A stretch of 8,169 bases of DNA from an uncultured Eubacteriales bacterium (GTDB lineage Bacteria; Bacillota; Clostridia; Oscillospirales; CAG-272), in NCBI GenBank assembly GCA_905201895.1, contig CAJKPX010000085.1, forward strand, positions 1 to 8,169. Reading direction: 5' to 3'. The translations under genes and the position numbers were made by a program. Positions 1 to 6,300 of the stretch are shown here, one piece after another. The stretch's first letter is position 1, and each line of letters starts with the position of its first letter. A model generated the notes under the pieces. It was not told the origin of the DNA. It saw only the letters and a list, made by a program, of their open reading frames with translations, and ran no database searches.

Positions 1-176
1 TCGGGAACGTTCTCGCACGGCGAAGCCGTGTATGTGCAGAGTTCGACCCCTGTTACCCGCACTCTTTGGTGCGGACAATAGGACCGAGAAACTACACCGA
101 ACGAGAGCGACGTCGCAGACGTCGGGAACGTTCTCGCACGGCGAAGCCGTGTATGTGCAGAGTTCGACCCCTGTTA
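1..176. repeat. Tandem repeat, 121-bp period, two partial copies
   Basis: A 55-base segment at 1-55 recurs without a mismatch at 122-176. The 66 bases between the copies (56-121) start with the right end of one unit and continue with the left part of the next, so the period is 121 bp. The first unit is cut by the window edge. The second loses similarity to the first at position 177, ten bases before the stop codon of the convergently placed amidohydrolase gene. Each unit contains the perfect hairpin CACGGC-GAA-GCCGTG (16-30 and 137-151). Between the copies, CCGCAC at 57-62 can pair with GTGCGG at 69-74. There is no reading frame of interest here. The array may continue leftwards, which cannot be seen. 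Perfect identity over 55 bases suggests recent duplication or gene conversion, or selection on the sequence. Confidence 0.9.
69..176. ncRNA. Candidate structured RNA-like repeat unit (speculative)
   Basis: The unit has nested complementarity beyond a single hairpin. AATAGG (77-82) can pair with CCTGTT (170-175) as a closing helix with one G-U pair. GAACG (99-103) pairs with CGTTC (129-133). Inside that, CGACGTC (108-114) pairs with GACGTCG (118-124) around the loop GCA, leaving an AGAG/GGAA internal loop that could form G-A pairs. A separate arm, CACGGC/GCCGTG, sits at 137-151. An outer helix GTGCGG/CCGCAC is possible if the unit ends as the previous copy does (57-62), but the last copy lacks that end. 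The folding was worked out by eye. The sequence GAGTTCGACC (39-48 and 160-169) recalls a tRNA T-loop, but no cloverleaf is present. The expressed strand is unknown, and a purely DNA-level repeat is equally possible. Confidence 0.25.
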
Positions 177-186
177 AATAACTTTC

Positions 187-1515
187 TTATAGCCTGATTT
201 TTGCCCCATCCTCGGTGTATTCGATGCGATCGCCCTCGCTGCGGATGGTGTCCACGTAGGCGAGGTAGTCCTGCGCGGTTTTGAATAGGGGAGTGAAGTC
301 CGCGAGAATTTGCTCGGCGCGTGCGGCGTTGTTCTCGAGCAGGAGGCGGAGCATGGCAAGCTGCCATTTTGCGCAGTCGACGCACGCCTTTTGCGGGTCG
401 GAGATTTGAAAATCATTGCCGTGGCTGGTGCCCGAGGCACCTGCACTGTATGGGTGTACGACCGGCATGATGCAGGAGAGATCACCCATGTCGGTGCTGC
501 CCGTGCCCTTGTTCTTGCCAACGGGAAAGTTCTCGTTGGGGAAGAGTGCGTGAAAGGCGTCGATGGCAACAGCGGTCATGCCTTCGTCATTGTTCAGCGG
601 GGCGTAGCCCGGCATATCGATAATTTCAATATTTGCACCGATGGAGAGTGCCGCGCCGATCAGCGCGCGATTGACCTTTTTGTTCTCGGAGAGAATTGAC
701 TCAAAATCGGCGCCGCGCACATAGCTCTCCAAACGCACCGTTTCGGGGATCGCATTGACCATATCTCCGCCCGACGTGATGATCGGGTGCACGCGGATCT
801 GATCGCGCTCGCGGAAGGTTTCGCGGATGGCGTTGATCGCATTGAGTCCACAGCTTGCGGCATAAAGTGCGTTGATGCCCTCGTGTGGAGCACCGCCCGC
901 ATGTGCTGCCTTGCCTTTGTAGATGATATTTTTTGCAATGCATCCGACAGAGCCCTGCGATGCGCAAAAGATCGAGGCGGTGTGCACCATCAGCGCAAGG
1001 TCCACGCCGTCGAAATAGCCGCGCGAGAGAAACTCTGGCTTGCCGCCGAAATATCTGATCTTACCTGCCTTCATCAGCTCGCGGCGGTATTCGATCTCGA
1101 GCAGCTCCTCGGCGGGAACGGCGCAGAGGCGGATTCTGCCACAGAGACGGTCGAGCATGCCGGGCTCCTTGAGCGCCGCCGCAATGCCGAGCAGGGTCGC
1201 GCTCTGTGCATTGTGACCGCAGGAGTGCACTGCACCGGTTTCGGGGTCTGCCTCGGGGTGGTTGGGGCAGATGATCGAATCAAGCTCACCCAGAACGAGC
1301 ACCTCGGGGCCCTTGCGTCCCGTGTCAAGCACGGTGTAAAAGCCGGGAATGTCCTCTGCCATCACAAGCTCATAGCCAAGTGCACGGAATTGCTCGGCGA
1401 GATATGCGTTGGTTTTCCATTCCTTGTATCCTGTTTCGGGGTGTGCCCAGATATAGCGCTCGGCGTCGAGAATCAATTGCCTGTTTTTTTCAACTGCTTG
1501 AATGATCGTTTGCAT
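187..1515 (-). CDS. M20 family metallo-amidohydrolase, AbgB/PM20D2-like
   Basis: A 442-residue zinc-type amidohydrolase that should cleave an amide bond in a small N-acylated amino acid or dipeptide-like compound in the cytosol; no signal peptide is visible. What shows this: GELDS at 76-80, with the metal-ligand aspartate, then HSCGHN at 97-102 carrying a metal histidine. PAEE at 134-137 supplies the catalytic and metal glutamates. Further metal-site candidates are H178 and H365 in SGTSHG. The dimerisation-domain signature GKAAHAGGAP lies at 201-210. The GEYDA-like and CGHN motifs resemble AbgB (aminobenzoyl-glutamate hydrolase subunit) and PM20D2 more than the IAA-amino-acid hydrolase branch, which has CGHDGH. 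No AbgA partner or transporter is adjacent. The ATG is preceded by AAAGGAC on the minus strand about nine bases upstream. The family is secure; the substrate is unknown. Confidence 0.9.
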   Translation of the reverse strand: MQTIIQAVEKNRQLILDAERYIWAHPETGYKEWKTNAYLAEQFRALGYELVMAEDIPGFYTVLDTGRKGPEVLVLGELDSIICPNHPEADPETGAVHSCGHNAQSATLLGIAAALKEPGMLDRLCGRIRLCAVPAEELLEIEYRRELMKAGKIRYFGGKPEFLSRGYFDGVDLALMVHTASIFCASQGSVGCIAKNIIYKGKAAHAGGAPHEGINALYAASCGLNAINAIRETFRERDQIRVHPIITSGGDMVNAIPETVRLESYVRGADFESILSENKKVNRALIGAALSIGANIEIIDMPGYAPLNNDEGMTAVAIDAFHALFPNENFPVGKNKGTGSTDMGDLSCIMPVVHPYSAGASGTSHGNDFQISDPQKACVDCAKWQLAMLRLLLENNAARAEQILADFTPLFKTAQDYLAYVDTIRSEGDRIEYTEDGAKIRL

Positions 1516-1550
1516 GACTGTTTCGTCCTTTCGTTTTTTAACCTATATAC

Positions 1551-1579
1551 ATTATACCCCAAAATGCGGCACCCGTCAA
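1551..1579 (-). promoter_or_regulatory. Sigma-70/A promoter of the amidohydrolase gene
   Basis: On the minus strand, TTGACG (1574-1579) and a perfect TATAAT (1551-1556) are separated by 17 bases. The start codon lies about 35 bases downstream of the -10 box. It sits just past the terminator of the upstream phosphoribosyltransferase-like gene, so the two minus-strand genes look like separate transcription units. Confidence 0.85.
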
Positions 1580-1586
1580 GAAAAAT

Positions 1587-1622
1587 AAAAAATCGGCAAT
1601 CTTTTTTGATTGCCGATTTTTT
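1587..1622. terminator. Intrinsic terminator after the phosphoribosyltransferase-like gene
   Basis: A perfect 15-bp inverted repeat (1587-1601 with 1608-1622, core ATCGGCAATC/GATTGCCGAT) around a six-base loop. Six A's on one side and six T's on the other give U-tracts on both strands. It lies 13 bases beyond the stop of the minus-strand gene ending at 1635, which it should terminate. It could also stop any plus-strand antisense transcription. Confidence 0.92.
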
Positions 1623-1634
1623 GAATGCGAATAT

Positions 1635-2276
1635 TCAGAGCTTGGAATATCCAAAGCTGTTCACAAGTGCTTCGATCCGCTTGCCCTCGCGGCAGAAGGG
1701 ACACTCGTGAGAAGGGTAGGAGGCATAGCCGTCGAGGTCTTTGGTGTCAAACACCGAGCGCACCTCGTATCCCATGCACTCGCTGACTGTTGAAAAGACG
1801 GAGGAAATGCCAACCACGGTACCGTTATAGTATTTGATTGCCTCGATTGCGGCGTTTGCAGTGTAGCCCGTTGTCACCGATGCGGCAAGAATGAGCACGT
1901 GTTTACCCTGGATCATGGGAACCATGTTGTCACGGAAGATGAGCTGGCTGCCCGAGGTGTGCTCGGGAGTGACCACGTAGATGGTCTGGTGCGCGTTGAG
2001 GTTCACGTAATCGGCGCGGGTGAGCTCTGCGGCAAGGCAGGCGCCGATCACCTCGGTGCCGTCGAGGCAGAGAATGGTGTCAACGATGGTGTTCGATTTA
2101 TAGTAGGAAACCAGCTCGCGCGCCACTGCGGTTGCTTCGGAAAGGCGGGTTTTCTGCGTGGTGACGTCGATATAATAGTTGATATGGCTATGGCTGGTTG
2201 CAAAGTGCCCGGGCGTGACGCGCAGGAACAGATTTTGCTGCTTGGTGCGGATTTTATAGCTGTTGAGTGTCGACAT
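1635..2276 (-). CDS. Orotate phosphoribosyltransferase-like protein with altered PRPP loop
   Basis: A 213-residue soluble protein with the type I phosphoribosyltransferase fold. The N-terminal part has GHF and YYIDV (23-25, 34-38), recalling the GHF...Y region of orotate phosphoribosyltransferase. The motif HVLILAASVTTGYTA (126-140) aligns with the PRPP-binding loop, normally hydrophobic-DD-hydrophobic-TTG. Here the two acidic residues that contact the ribose hydroxyls are A131 and A132, while TTG (135-137) is kept. The usual glycine-rich pyrophosphate loop is replaced by LDGTEVIGA (71-79). The C-terminus carries C192-P-F-C195, a possible metal or redox pair, and ends NSFGYSKL. The substitutions argue against ordinary OPRTase catalysis; a regulatory, ligand-binding or shifted-substrate role is possible. 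I recall similar 'phosphoribosyltransferase' proteins being common in Clostridia, so the change may be a family trait. The ATG is preceded by AAGGGG about ten bases upstream. No pyrimidine biosynthesis genes are adjacent. Confidence 0.85.
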   Translation of the reverse strand: MSTLNSYKIRTKQQNLFLRVTPGHFATSHSHINYYIDVTTQKTRLSEATAVARELVSYYKSNTIVDTILCLDGTEVIGACLAAELTRADYVNLNAHQTIYVVTPEHTSGSQLIFRDNMVPMIQGKHVLILAASVTTGYTANAAIEAIKYYNGTVVGISSVFSTVSECMGYEVRSVFDTKDLDGYASYPSHECPFCREGKRIEALVNSFGYSKL

Positions 2277-2299
2277 AGGTAAAAGCCCCTTTTTTTTTC

Positions 2300-2328
2300 A
2301 TTATACCACAAAGGTGTGGTGTTGTCAA
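2300..2328 (-). promoter_or_regulatory. Consensus promoter of the phosphoribosyltransferase-like gene
   Basis: On the minus strand, a perfect TTGACA (2323-2328) and a perfect TATAAT (2300-2305) are separated by 17 bases. Expression is predicted to be strong unless repressed. It is divergent to the trkA promoter; the two -35 boxes are about 55 bases apart. Confidence 0.92.
2305..2320. promoter_or_regulatory. Candidate operator palindrome in the promoter spacer
   Basis: ACCACA-AAGG-TGTGGT is a perfect 6-bp inverted repeat lying wholly between the -35 and -10 boxes and touching the -10. A protein bound here would block RNA polymerase, so a repressor site fits. The half-site TGTGGT also occurs at 2403-2408, where it overlaps the -10 of the divergent trkA promoter. 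The palindrome is read directly; its function is inferred. Confidence 0.4.
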
Positions 2329-2384
2329 TTCTTTTTTTCTTTTGCTTTGTGCCGCTGTTTTTCTTGTCAAGCCTCAGCAATCGG

Positions 2385-2413
2385 TTGACAAAGTGGTGGA
2401 AATGTGGTAGAAT
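2385..2413 (+). promoter_or_regulatory. Sigma-70/A promoter of the trkA-trkH operon
   Basis: A perfect TTGACA (2385-2390), a 17-base spacer and TAGAAT (2408-2413). The -10 box ends 45 bases before the trkA start codon. The spacer contains GTGGT at 2393-2397 and TGTGGT at 2403-2408. Confidence 0.85.
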
Positions 2414-2445
2414 AAAAGACAGTACAGTAACAAAATCGGAAGCTT

Positions 2446-2452
2446 GAGGTGA
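2446..2452 (+). promoter_or_regulatory. Ribosome binding site setting a TTG start for trkA
   Basis: GAGGTGA lies six bases before the TTG at 2459. The only ATG nearby (2454) is followed one codon later by a stop in its frame, so the TTG is the supported start. Confidence 0.8.
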
Positions 2453-2458
2453 CATGAT

Positions 2459-3817
2459 TTGAAAATTTTGATTGCAGGCTGCGGTCAGGTTGGCGAGACC
2501 CTTGTGCAGGAGCTTTCTGCCGAGGGACATGATCTGACGATTCTGGACGAGGACGCACACGTGCTGGAGGTTGGCATGGAGCGCTACGACGTGATCGCAC
2601 TGCAGGGGAACTGTGCGTCGATGCAAACGCTTTACCAGGCAGGCGTGGAGCATGCCGATCTTTTGATCTCCTGCACGGGAAGCGATGAGTTGAATCTGCT
2701 TTCCTGTGTCACCGCTCACGTGATCAATCCCAAATTGCATACCATTGCGCGCGTACGCAACCCCGAATATGCCGAGCTTGCCTACGAGATGCAGCATGCA
2801 TACGGACTTTCGATGACCTTCAACCCCGAAATGCAGGCAGCGATCGAGATCGAGCGCCTGCTCAAGATGCCCGGATTTCTCAAGCGCGAGAGCTTTGCGC
2901 GCGGCAGGGTGGAGATCGTGGAGGTGCGTGTGGAGGCAGATAGCAAGATCTGCAACGTGCCGCTCAACATTCTTTATACCATCGTCAAATGCCGTGTGCT
3001 GGTTTGCTCGGTTGTGCGCGACGGTCAGGCGATCACCCCCGACGGTAATTTCCGCCTGCAGGTGGGCGATCGCGTGTTTGTGACCGCACCCTCGGACAAC
3101 CTCGCCATGTTGCTCAAAAACCTGGGGATCGTTACCCACAAGGTGCGCCGCGTGATGATTGTTGGTGGCGGAACGCTTGCCTACTATCTTGCTGATCGGC
3201 TGGAGAACGCCTCGATGGACGTGACCGTTCTGGAATCCGACCGCGAGCGCTGCGTGGAGCTGGCGTCGCTTTTGCCGAACACCGACGTAATCTGCGGAAA
3301 CGTGCGCGAGCAGAGTCTGCTTGAGAGCGAGAGCATTGCATCCGCTGATGCACTAGTGACGCTGACTCCGAGTGACGAGCTTAATATGGTTCTTTCACTT
3401 TACGGTCACAGCCGTGAGGTCCCGCAGATCGTGACACAGCTCGAAACGCTTGCTGACACGGGCATCACCGAGAACATGATGCTCGGCAGCGTGATCTGTC
3501 CTCGTCGCCTTTGCTGTAACAACATCGTGCGCTACGTGCGTGCCATGCAGAACCAGGCAGGTGCTGCGGTTTCCATTCACTCGATCGCAGACGGAAAGGC
3601 AGAGGCAATGGAATTTCTCGTTGACGCCGATACCCTCCATTGCGGTGAGCAGCTCCGTCGGATCAAGCTGCGCAAAAACATCCTTTTGGTCAGTATTTCC
3701 AACAAGCGTGGCATTGTGATCCCCAACGGTGACTCGAGCTTTGAGGTTGGCGATAGTGTGGTGGTTGTTGCGAGTGGTGACACGGTGATCGGTCAGCTCA
3801 ACGACATTTTTGCCTGA
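2459..3817 (+). CDS. trkA: Trk/Ktr potassium uptake regulatory subunit TrkA
   Basis: A 452-residue cytosolic protein that forms the nucleotide-binding ring beneath the TrkH pore and gates potassium uptake. It shows the full duplicated RCK layout. The first Rossmann fold starts with GCGQVG (7-12) and has an acidic strand end at LDED (34-37). The first RCK_C domain is near 140-225. The second Rossmann fold starts around 231 with MIVGGGTLAYYLA. The second RCK_C domain occupies the C-terminal 85 or so residues and contains GDSVVVVASGD. Length matches the classic double-RCK TrkA of about 458 residues, not the short single-RCK KtrA. In the second Rossmann fold the third glycine of the GxGxxG pattern is alanine, so this half may bind nucleotide differently. 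It starts with TTG, supported by a well-placed ribosome binding site. The trkH gene follows after 16 bases, evidently cotranscribed. Family assignment is firm. Confidence 0.95.
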   Translation: MKILIAGCGQVGETLVQELSAEGHDLTILDEDAHVLEVGMERYDVIALQGNCASMQTLYQAGVEHADLLISCTGSDELNLLSCVTAHVINPKLHTIARVRNPEYAELAYEMQHAYGLSMTFNPEMQAAIEIERLLKMPGFLKRESFARGRVEIVEVRVEADSKICNVPLNILYTIVKCRVLVCSVVRDGQAITPDGNFRLQVGDRVFVTAPSDNLAMLLKNLGIVTHKVRRVMIVGGGTLAYYLADRLENASMDVTVLESDRERCVELASLLPNTDVICGNVREQSLLESESIASADALVTLTPSDELNMVLSLYGHSREVPQIVTQLETLADTGITENMMLGSVICPRRLCCNNIVRYVRAMQNQAGAAVSIHSIADGKAEAMEFLVDADTLHCGEQLRRIKLRKNILLVSISNKRGIVIPNGDSSFEVGDSVVVVASGDTVIGQLNDIFA

Positions 3818-3823
3818 AGGGAG
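3817..3823 (+). promoter_or_regulatory. Ribosome binding site setting the trkH start
   Basis: AAGGGAG begins on the last base of the trkA stop codon and lies ten bases before the ATG at 3834. A longer frame could begin at a TTG at 3810, inside trkA, but that codon precedes this ribosome binding site, so the ATG is preferred. Confidence 0.7.
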
Positions 3824-3833
3824 TGCCGTTCCC

Positions 3834-5291
3834 ATGAACTATAAAATGATGAGCCGCTTTCTCTCGCAAATTCTGGCGGTTGAGGCGGTATTCATGCTCC
3901 CCGCGGTGGGAATTTCGTTCTATGACCGCACCCATGCAGTCACACGCGCGTTCTTGATCAGTATGCTGCTGATTCTTGGCGTGGCGGGTCTCTTTGCGCT
4001 CTACGGCCGACGTGCACCGCGTGGCTTTTTCGCAAAGGAAGGTCTTTTCTGTGTGGGTATCAGCTGGATTCTGATGAGTCTGTTCGGATGTCTGCCGTTT
4101 GTGATTTCAGGTGAGATTCCGCACTATGTCGATGCTCTTTTTGAGATTGTTTCGGGCTTTACCACAACCGGTGCCTCGGTGGTGTCGGATGTGGAGGCAC
4201 TCACGCGTGCCACGCTCTATTGGCGCAGCTTCAGCCATTGGGTGGGCGGCATGGGAGTTTTGGTATTTCTGCTCGCGCTTATCCCTGCAGGCGGTAAAAA
4301 CGAGGGCTTTACCATGCATTTGCTTCGCGCGGAGAGCCCGGGGCCGAACGTTGGCAAGCTGGTTCCGAAAATGCGTCGAACCGCGGCTGTGCTCTATATC
4401 ACCTATCTGGTGCTCACGGTTTGCAACCTGGTGTTTCTGCTTCTGGGGGATATGCCCTTTTTCGAGGCGCTTTGTACGGCGTTCGGAACGGCAGGAACGG
4501 GAGGCTTTGGCATCAAAAATGATAGCATCGCGGGGTACAGCCCCTATATTCAAAACGTATGCACGGTGTTCATGCTGCTCTTTGGCGTGAATTTCAGCTG
4601 CTACTATCTTCTGCTTCTGCGCCGCGTGCGCGACGTGCTCCGCGACGAGGAGCTTCGCTTTTATGTTGTTATGGTTGCGATCTCAATCCTGCTCATCACC
4701 TTTAACGTCTGCGAACTCTACGGCAGCGTTTGGGACAGCCTGCGTCACGCCGCTTTTCAGGTGTCGAGCATCGTCACCACCACAGGCTTTTCTACTACCG
4801 ATTTCGACCTTTGGCCTGCATTTTCCAAGGGTATTCTGCTTGTCCTGATGATGATCGGTGCCTGCGCGGGCAGCACGGGCGGCGGATTCAAATGTGCACG
4901 CGTTCTGCTTTTGCTCAAGGGGGTACGGCGCAGCATTGCGCAGGTGATGAGACCCAATCGCGTGGAGGTGATCCGATCGAACGGCAGAGCACTCGACGAG
5001 CGGATCGTTGCAAGCACCAACGCGTTTCTCGGCGCTTACGTGCTGATTATGATCGTCAGCTTTCTCCTGATCTCGGTTGACGGCTTTTCGGTTATGACCA
5101 ATTTCTCGGCGGTGCTTGCCTGCCTGAACAACATCGGCCCCGGCTTTGATGCCGTGGGACCGCTTTGCAATTTTTCGCTCTACGGCGATCTGTCCAAGAT
5201 CGTTCTGATCATTGATATGCTTGCCGGGCGTCTTGAGATCTTTCCGATCCTTGTGCTCTTCTCGGCACACACCTGGAAGCGAAATAGATGA
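3834..5291 (+). CDS. trkH: Trk/Ktr potassium transporter membrane subunit TrkH
   Basis: A 485-residue polytopic inner-membrane protein that forms the potassium-translocating pore. All four pore-loop repeats typical of the TrkH/KtrB/HKT superfamily can be read: TTTGAS at 110-115, GTAGTGGFG at 218-226, TTTGFS at 315-320, and NNIGPGF at 432-438. Each has the glycine of the selectivity filter. The intramembrane gate segment after the third pore region is present as GACAGSTGGGFKCAR (342-356). Long hydrophobic stretches, for example near 37-56, 72-91, 186-205, 243-262, 278-292 and 398-414, fit the eight or more membrane helices. Length fits TrkH, longer than typical KtrB. It follows trkA in the same operon, so the two should form one complex. 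A bidirectional terminator begins on the final base of the stop codon. Assignment is firm; ion preference (potassium alone or sodium-coupled) cannot be read. Confidence 0.95.
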   Translation: MNYKMMSRFLSQILAVEAVFMLPAVGISFYDRTHAVTRAFLISMLLILGVAGLFALYGRRAPRGFFAKEGLFCVGISWILMSLFGCLPFVISGEIPHYVDALFEIVSGFTTTGASVVSDVEALTRATLYWRSFSHWVGGMGVLVFLLALIPAGGKNEGFTMHLLRAESPGPNVGKLVPKMRRTAAVLYITYLVLTVCNLVFLLLGDMPFFEALCTAFGTAGTGGFGIKNDSIAGYSPYIQNVCTVFMLLFGVNFSCYYLLLLRRVRDVLRDEELRFYVVMVAISILLITFNVCELYGSVWDSLRHAAFQVSSIVTTTGFSTTDFDLWPAFSKGILLVLMMIGACAGSTGGGFKCARVLLLLKGVRRSIAQVMRPNRVEVIRSNGRALDERIVASTNAFLGAYVLIMIVSFLLISVDGFSVMTNFSAVLACLNNIGPGFDAVGPLCNFSLYGDLSKIVLIIDMLAGRLEIFPILVLFSAHTWKRNR

Positions 5292-5337
5292 AAAAACGCA
5301 CACACGATCTCAAAAAGCGGTTGTGTGTGCGTTTTTT
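5291..5337. terminator. Bidirectional terminator between trkH and the AraC-type gene
   Basis: A perfect 15-bp inverted repeat (5291-5305 with 5323-5337; AAAAAACGCACACAC and its complement) around a 17-base loop. The A and T runs at the ends give U-tracts on both strands. It serves the convergent trkH (plus) and AraC-type gene (minus, stop at 5361). Confidence 0.92.
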
Positions 5338-5360
5338 GCGTGAGGGAGGCAAGGACACGT

Positions 5361-6218
5361 TTATTTTGTGCCGGGCGCCGAAGCCTCGCTTTTTGCAAGC
5401 TGACGCTGGCGGTATTCGCTCGGGAGGAGTCCCACCGATTTGCGGAACAGGCGCGTGAAATAGGACTGATTTTCAAAGCCGCACGCACGTCCGATCTCGC
5501 CGATGCGCATGTTGTTTTCCGAGAGCAGACGCTTTGCCTGCTCGCAGCGAACGAGGTTGACGTAGGTGACGAAGGTGTGGTCGGTGATGCGGCGGAATTC
5601 GCGCGCAAAATAGAATTTGCTCAGTCCCACGAAGGCGGCAACCTCCTCGAGCGGCAGGTCGCGGTGGCTCTGCGAGTGGATATATCCGATCGCCTGCTTG
5701 ATGCAGGAAAGCAGATGCGTGTCCGCCCGTGCGGTTTCCTCGGGCAGGCTGTGCTCGCAGCAAAGGTGTGCCATGATCTGCATCACGAGTGCGCGGATCA
5801 TCTGCACGCGGAACTCGGCGCGGTAGGGTGGGGTGTATTCATCGTGCAGGCGTTTGATCAGCTGCTCAAGCTCTGCGTCGCGGAAAATCGGCTCAAAGCA
5901 GATGCGGTTGGTGTCGAAATGATTGGCAAGGCAAAAGGCGCGGTCCACGATGAGGCATTGATAGATGAAAAGCGGAGCCTCGGTATGAAAGGCGTGGATG
6001 CAGTTTGCGTTGATCACTACAAAATCACCCTCGCGCACGTTGTAGTGCTTTGAATCGCAGGTGATGATACCCTCGCCGTGTGTCACGTAGAGGATTTCCA
6101 CGTTCTCGTGCCAATTGGCGTGAATATGACTGCGGTTAGCGGCACGCAGGCGCGTGTGCTTGTGCAGAATGAAGGGCAGTTGAGGATCCTTCATGATGTG
6201 GGTCTCGTAGGTGCTCAT
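5361..6218 (-). CDS. AraC-family transcriptional regulator with N-terminal cupin
   Basis: A 285-residue DNA-binding regulator. The N-terminal half is an AraC-type cupin ligand-sensing domain: HIHANWHENVEIL (31-43) followed by REGDFVVINANCIHAF (62-77), the usual positions of the cupin histidine and GD/H motifs. The C-terminal hundred residues hold the two helix-turn-helix units. The first spans about 188-220 (LEEVAAFVGLSKFYFAREF) and the second about 237-270 (IGEIGRACGFENQSYFTRLF, then the PSEYR end). A longer open frame extends to 6452, but the ATG at 6218 has AAGGAGA four bases upstream and begins the recognisable domain; the extension runs through the promoter region and into the divergent gene. 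It most likely senses a sugar or related ligand and controls the divergent isomerase pair, a common arrangement. Ligand and mode (activator or repressor) are not visible. Confidence 0.92.
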   Translation of the reverse strand: MSTYETHIMKDPQLPFILHKHTRLRAANRSHIHANWHENVEILYVTHGEGIITCDSKHYNVREGDFVVINANCIHAFHTEAPLFIYQCLIVDRAFCLANHFDTNRICFEPIFRDAELEQLIKRLHDEYTPPYRAEFRVQMIRALVMQIMAHLCCEHSLPEETARADTHLLSCIKQAIGYIHSQSHRDLPLEEVAAFVGLSKFYFAREFRRITDHTFVTYVNLVRCEQAKRLLSENNMRIGEIGRACGFENQSYFTRLFRKSVGLLPSEYRQRQLAKSEASAPGTK

Positions 6219-6222
6219 GCGT

Positions 6223-6229
6223 TCTCCTT
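6223..6229 (-). promoter_or_regulatory. Ribosome binding site setting the AraC-type gene start
   Basis: On the minus strand, AAGGAGA lies four bases before the ATG at 6218-6216. This decides the start against the longer open frame reaching 6452. Confidence 0.85.
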
Positions 6230-6271
6230 GAAAATGGCAAGATAGTGACAAAATCAGGCAAAAATTTAGCC

Positions 6272-6300
6272 TTGACGATTTCTTTTTTTTATTATACAAT
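6272..6300 (+). promoter_or_regulatory. Promoter of the isomerase pair
   Basis: TTGACG (6272-6277), a 17-base T-rich spacer and TACAAT (6295-6300). Transcription should start near 6307 and give a leader of about 50 bases. Its -10 shares two bases with the -10 of the opposing promoter. Confidence 0.8.

Noticed and set aside
1..62. A tRNA or tmRNA gene at the left edge
   Set aside because: Only a T-loop-like stretch and a possible acceptor strand are present; the T-stem has a mismatch, and no D-arm, anticodon arm or CCA end follows (CCGCAC is followed by TCTTT).
1..176. A CRISPR array
   Set aside because: The repeat is 55 bases or more with a 121-bp period, the interval is itself part of the repeated structure rather than a unique spacer, and no cas gene is present.
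787..1710. Long plus-strand open frame opposite the amidohydrolase gene
   Set aside because: It lies antisense to a gene with intact catalytic motifs, crosses its promoter and a terminator, and its product shows no recognisable motif.
2364..2370. A further minus-strand -35 box (TTGACAA) in the trkA/PRTase gap
   Set aside because: No acceptable -10 box lies 16-18 bases downstream of it on that strand.
2277..2458. A riboswitch, such as a potassium or c-di-AMP (ydaO-type) leader, upstream of trkA
   Set aside because: The predicted leader from the trkA promoter is only about 40 bases, too short for a ydaO-type aptamer, and no terminator hairpin precedes the start.
2048..3139. Long minus-strand open frame opposite trkA and into the phosphoribosyltransferase-like gene
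   Set aside because: It is a shadow of trkA codon usage and overlaps two well-supported genes and both divergent promoters.
3810..3833. Alternative TTG start for trkH
   Set aside because: It overlaps the end of trkA and lies upstream of the ribosome binding site that serves the ATG at 3834.
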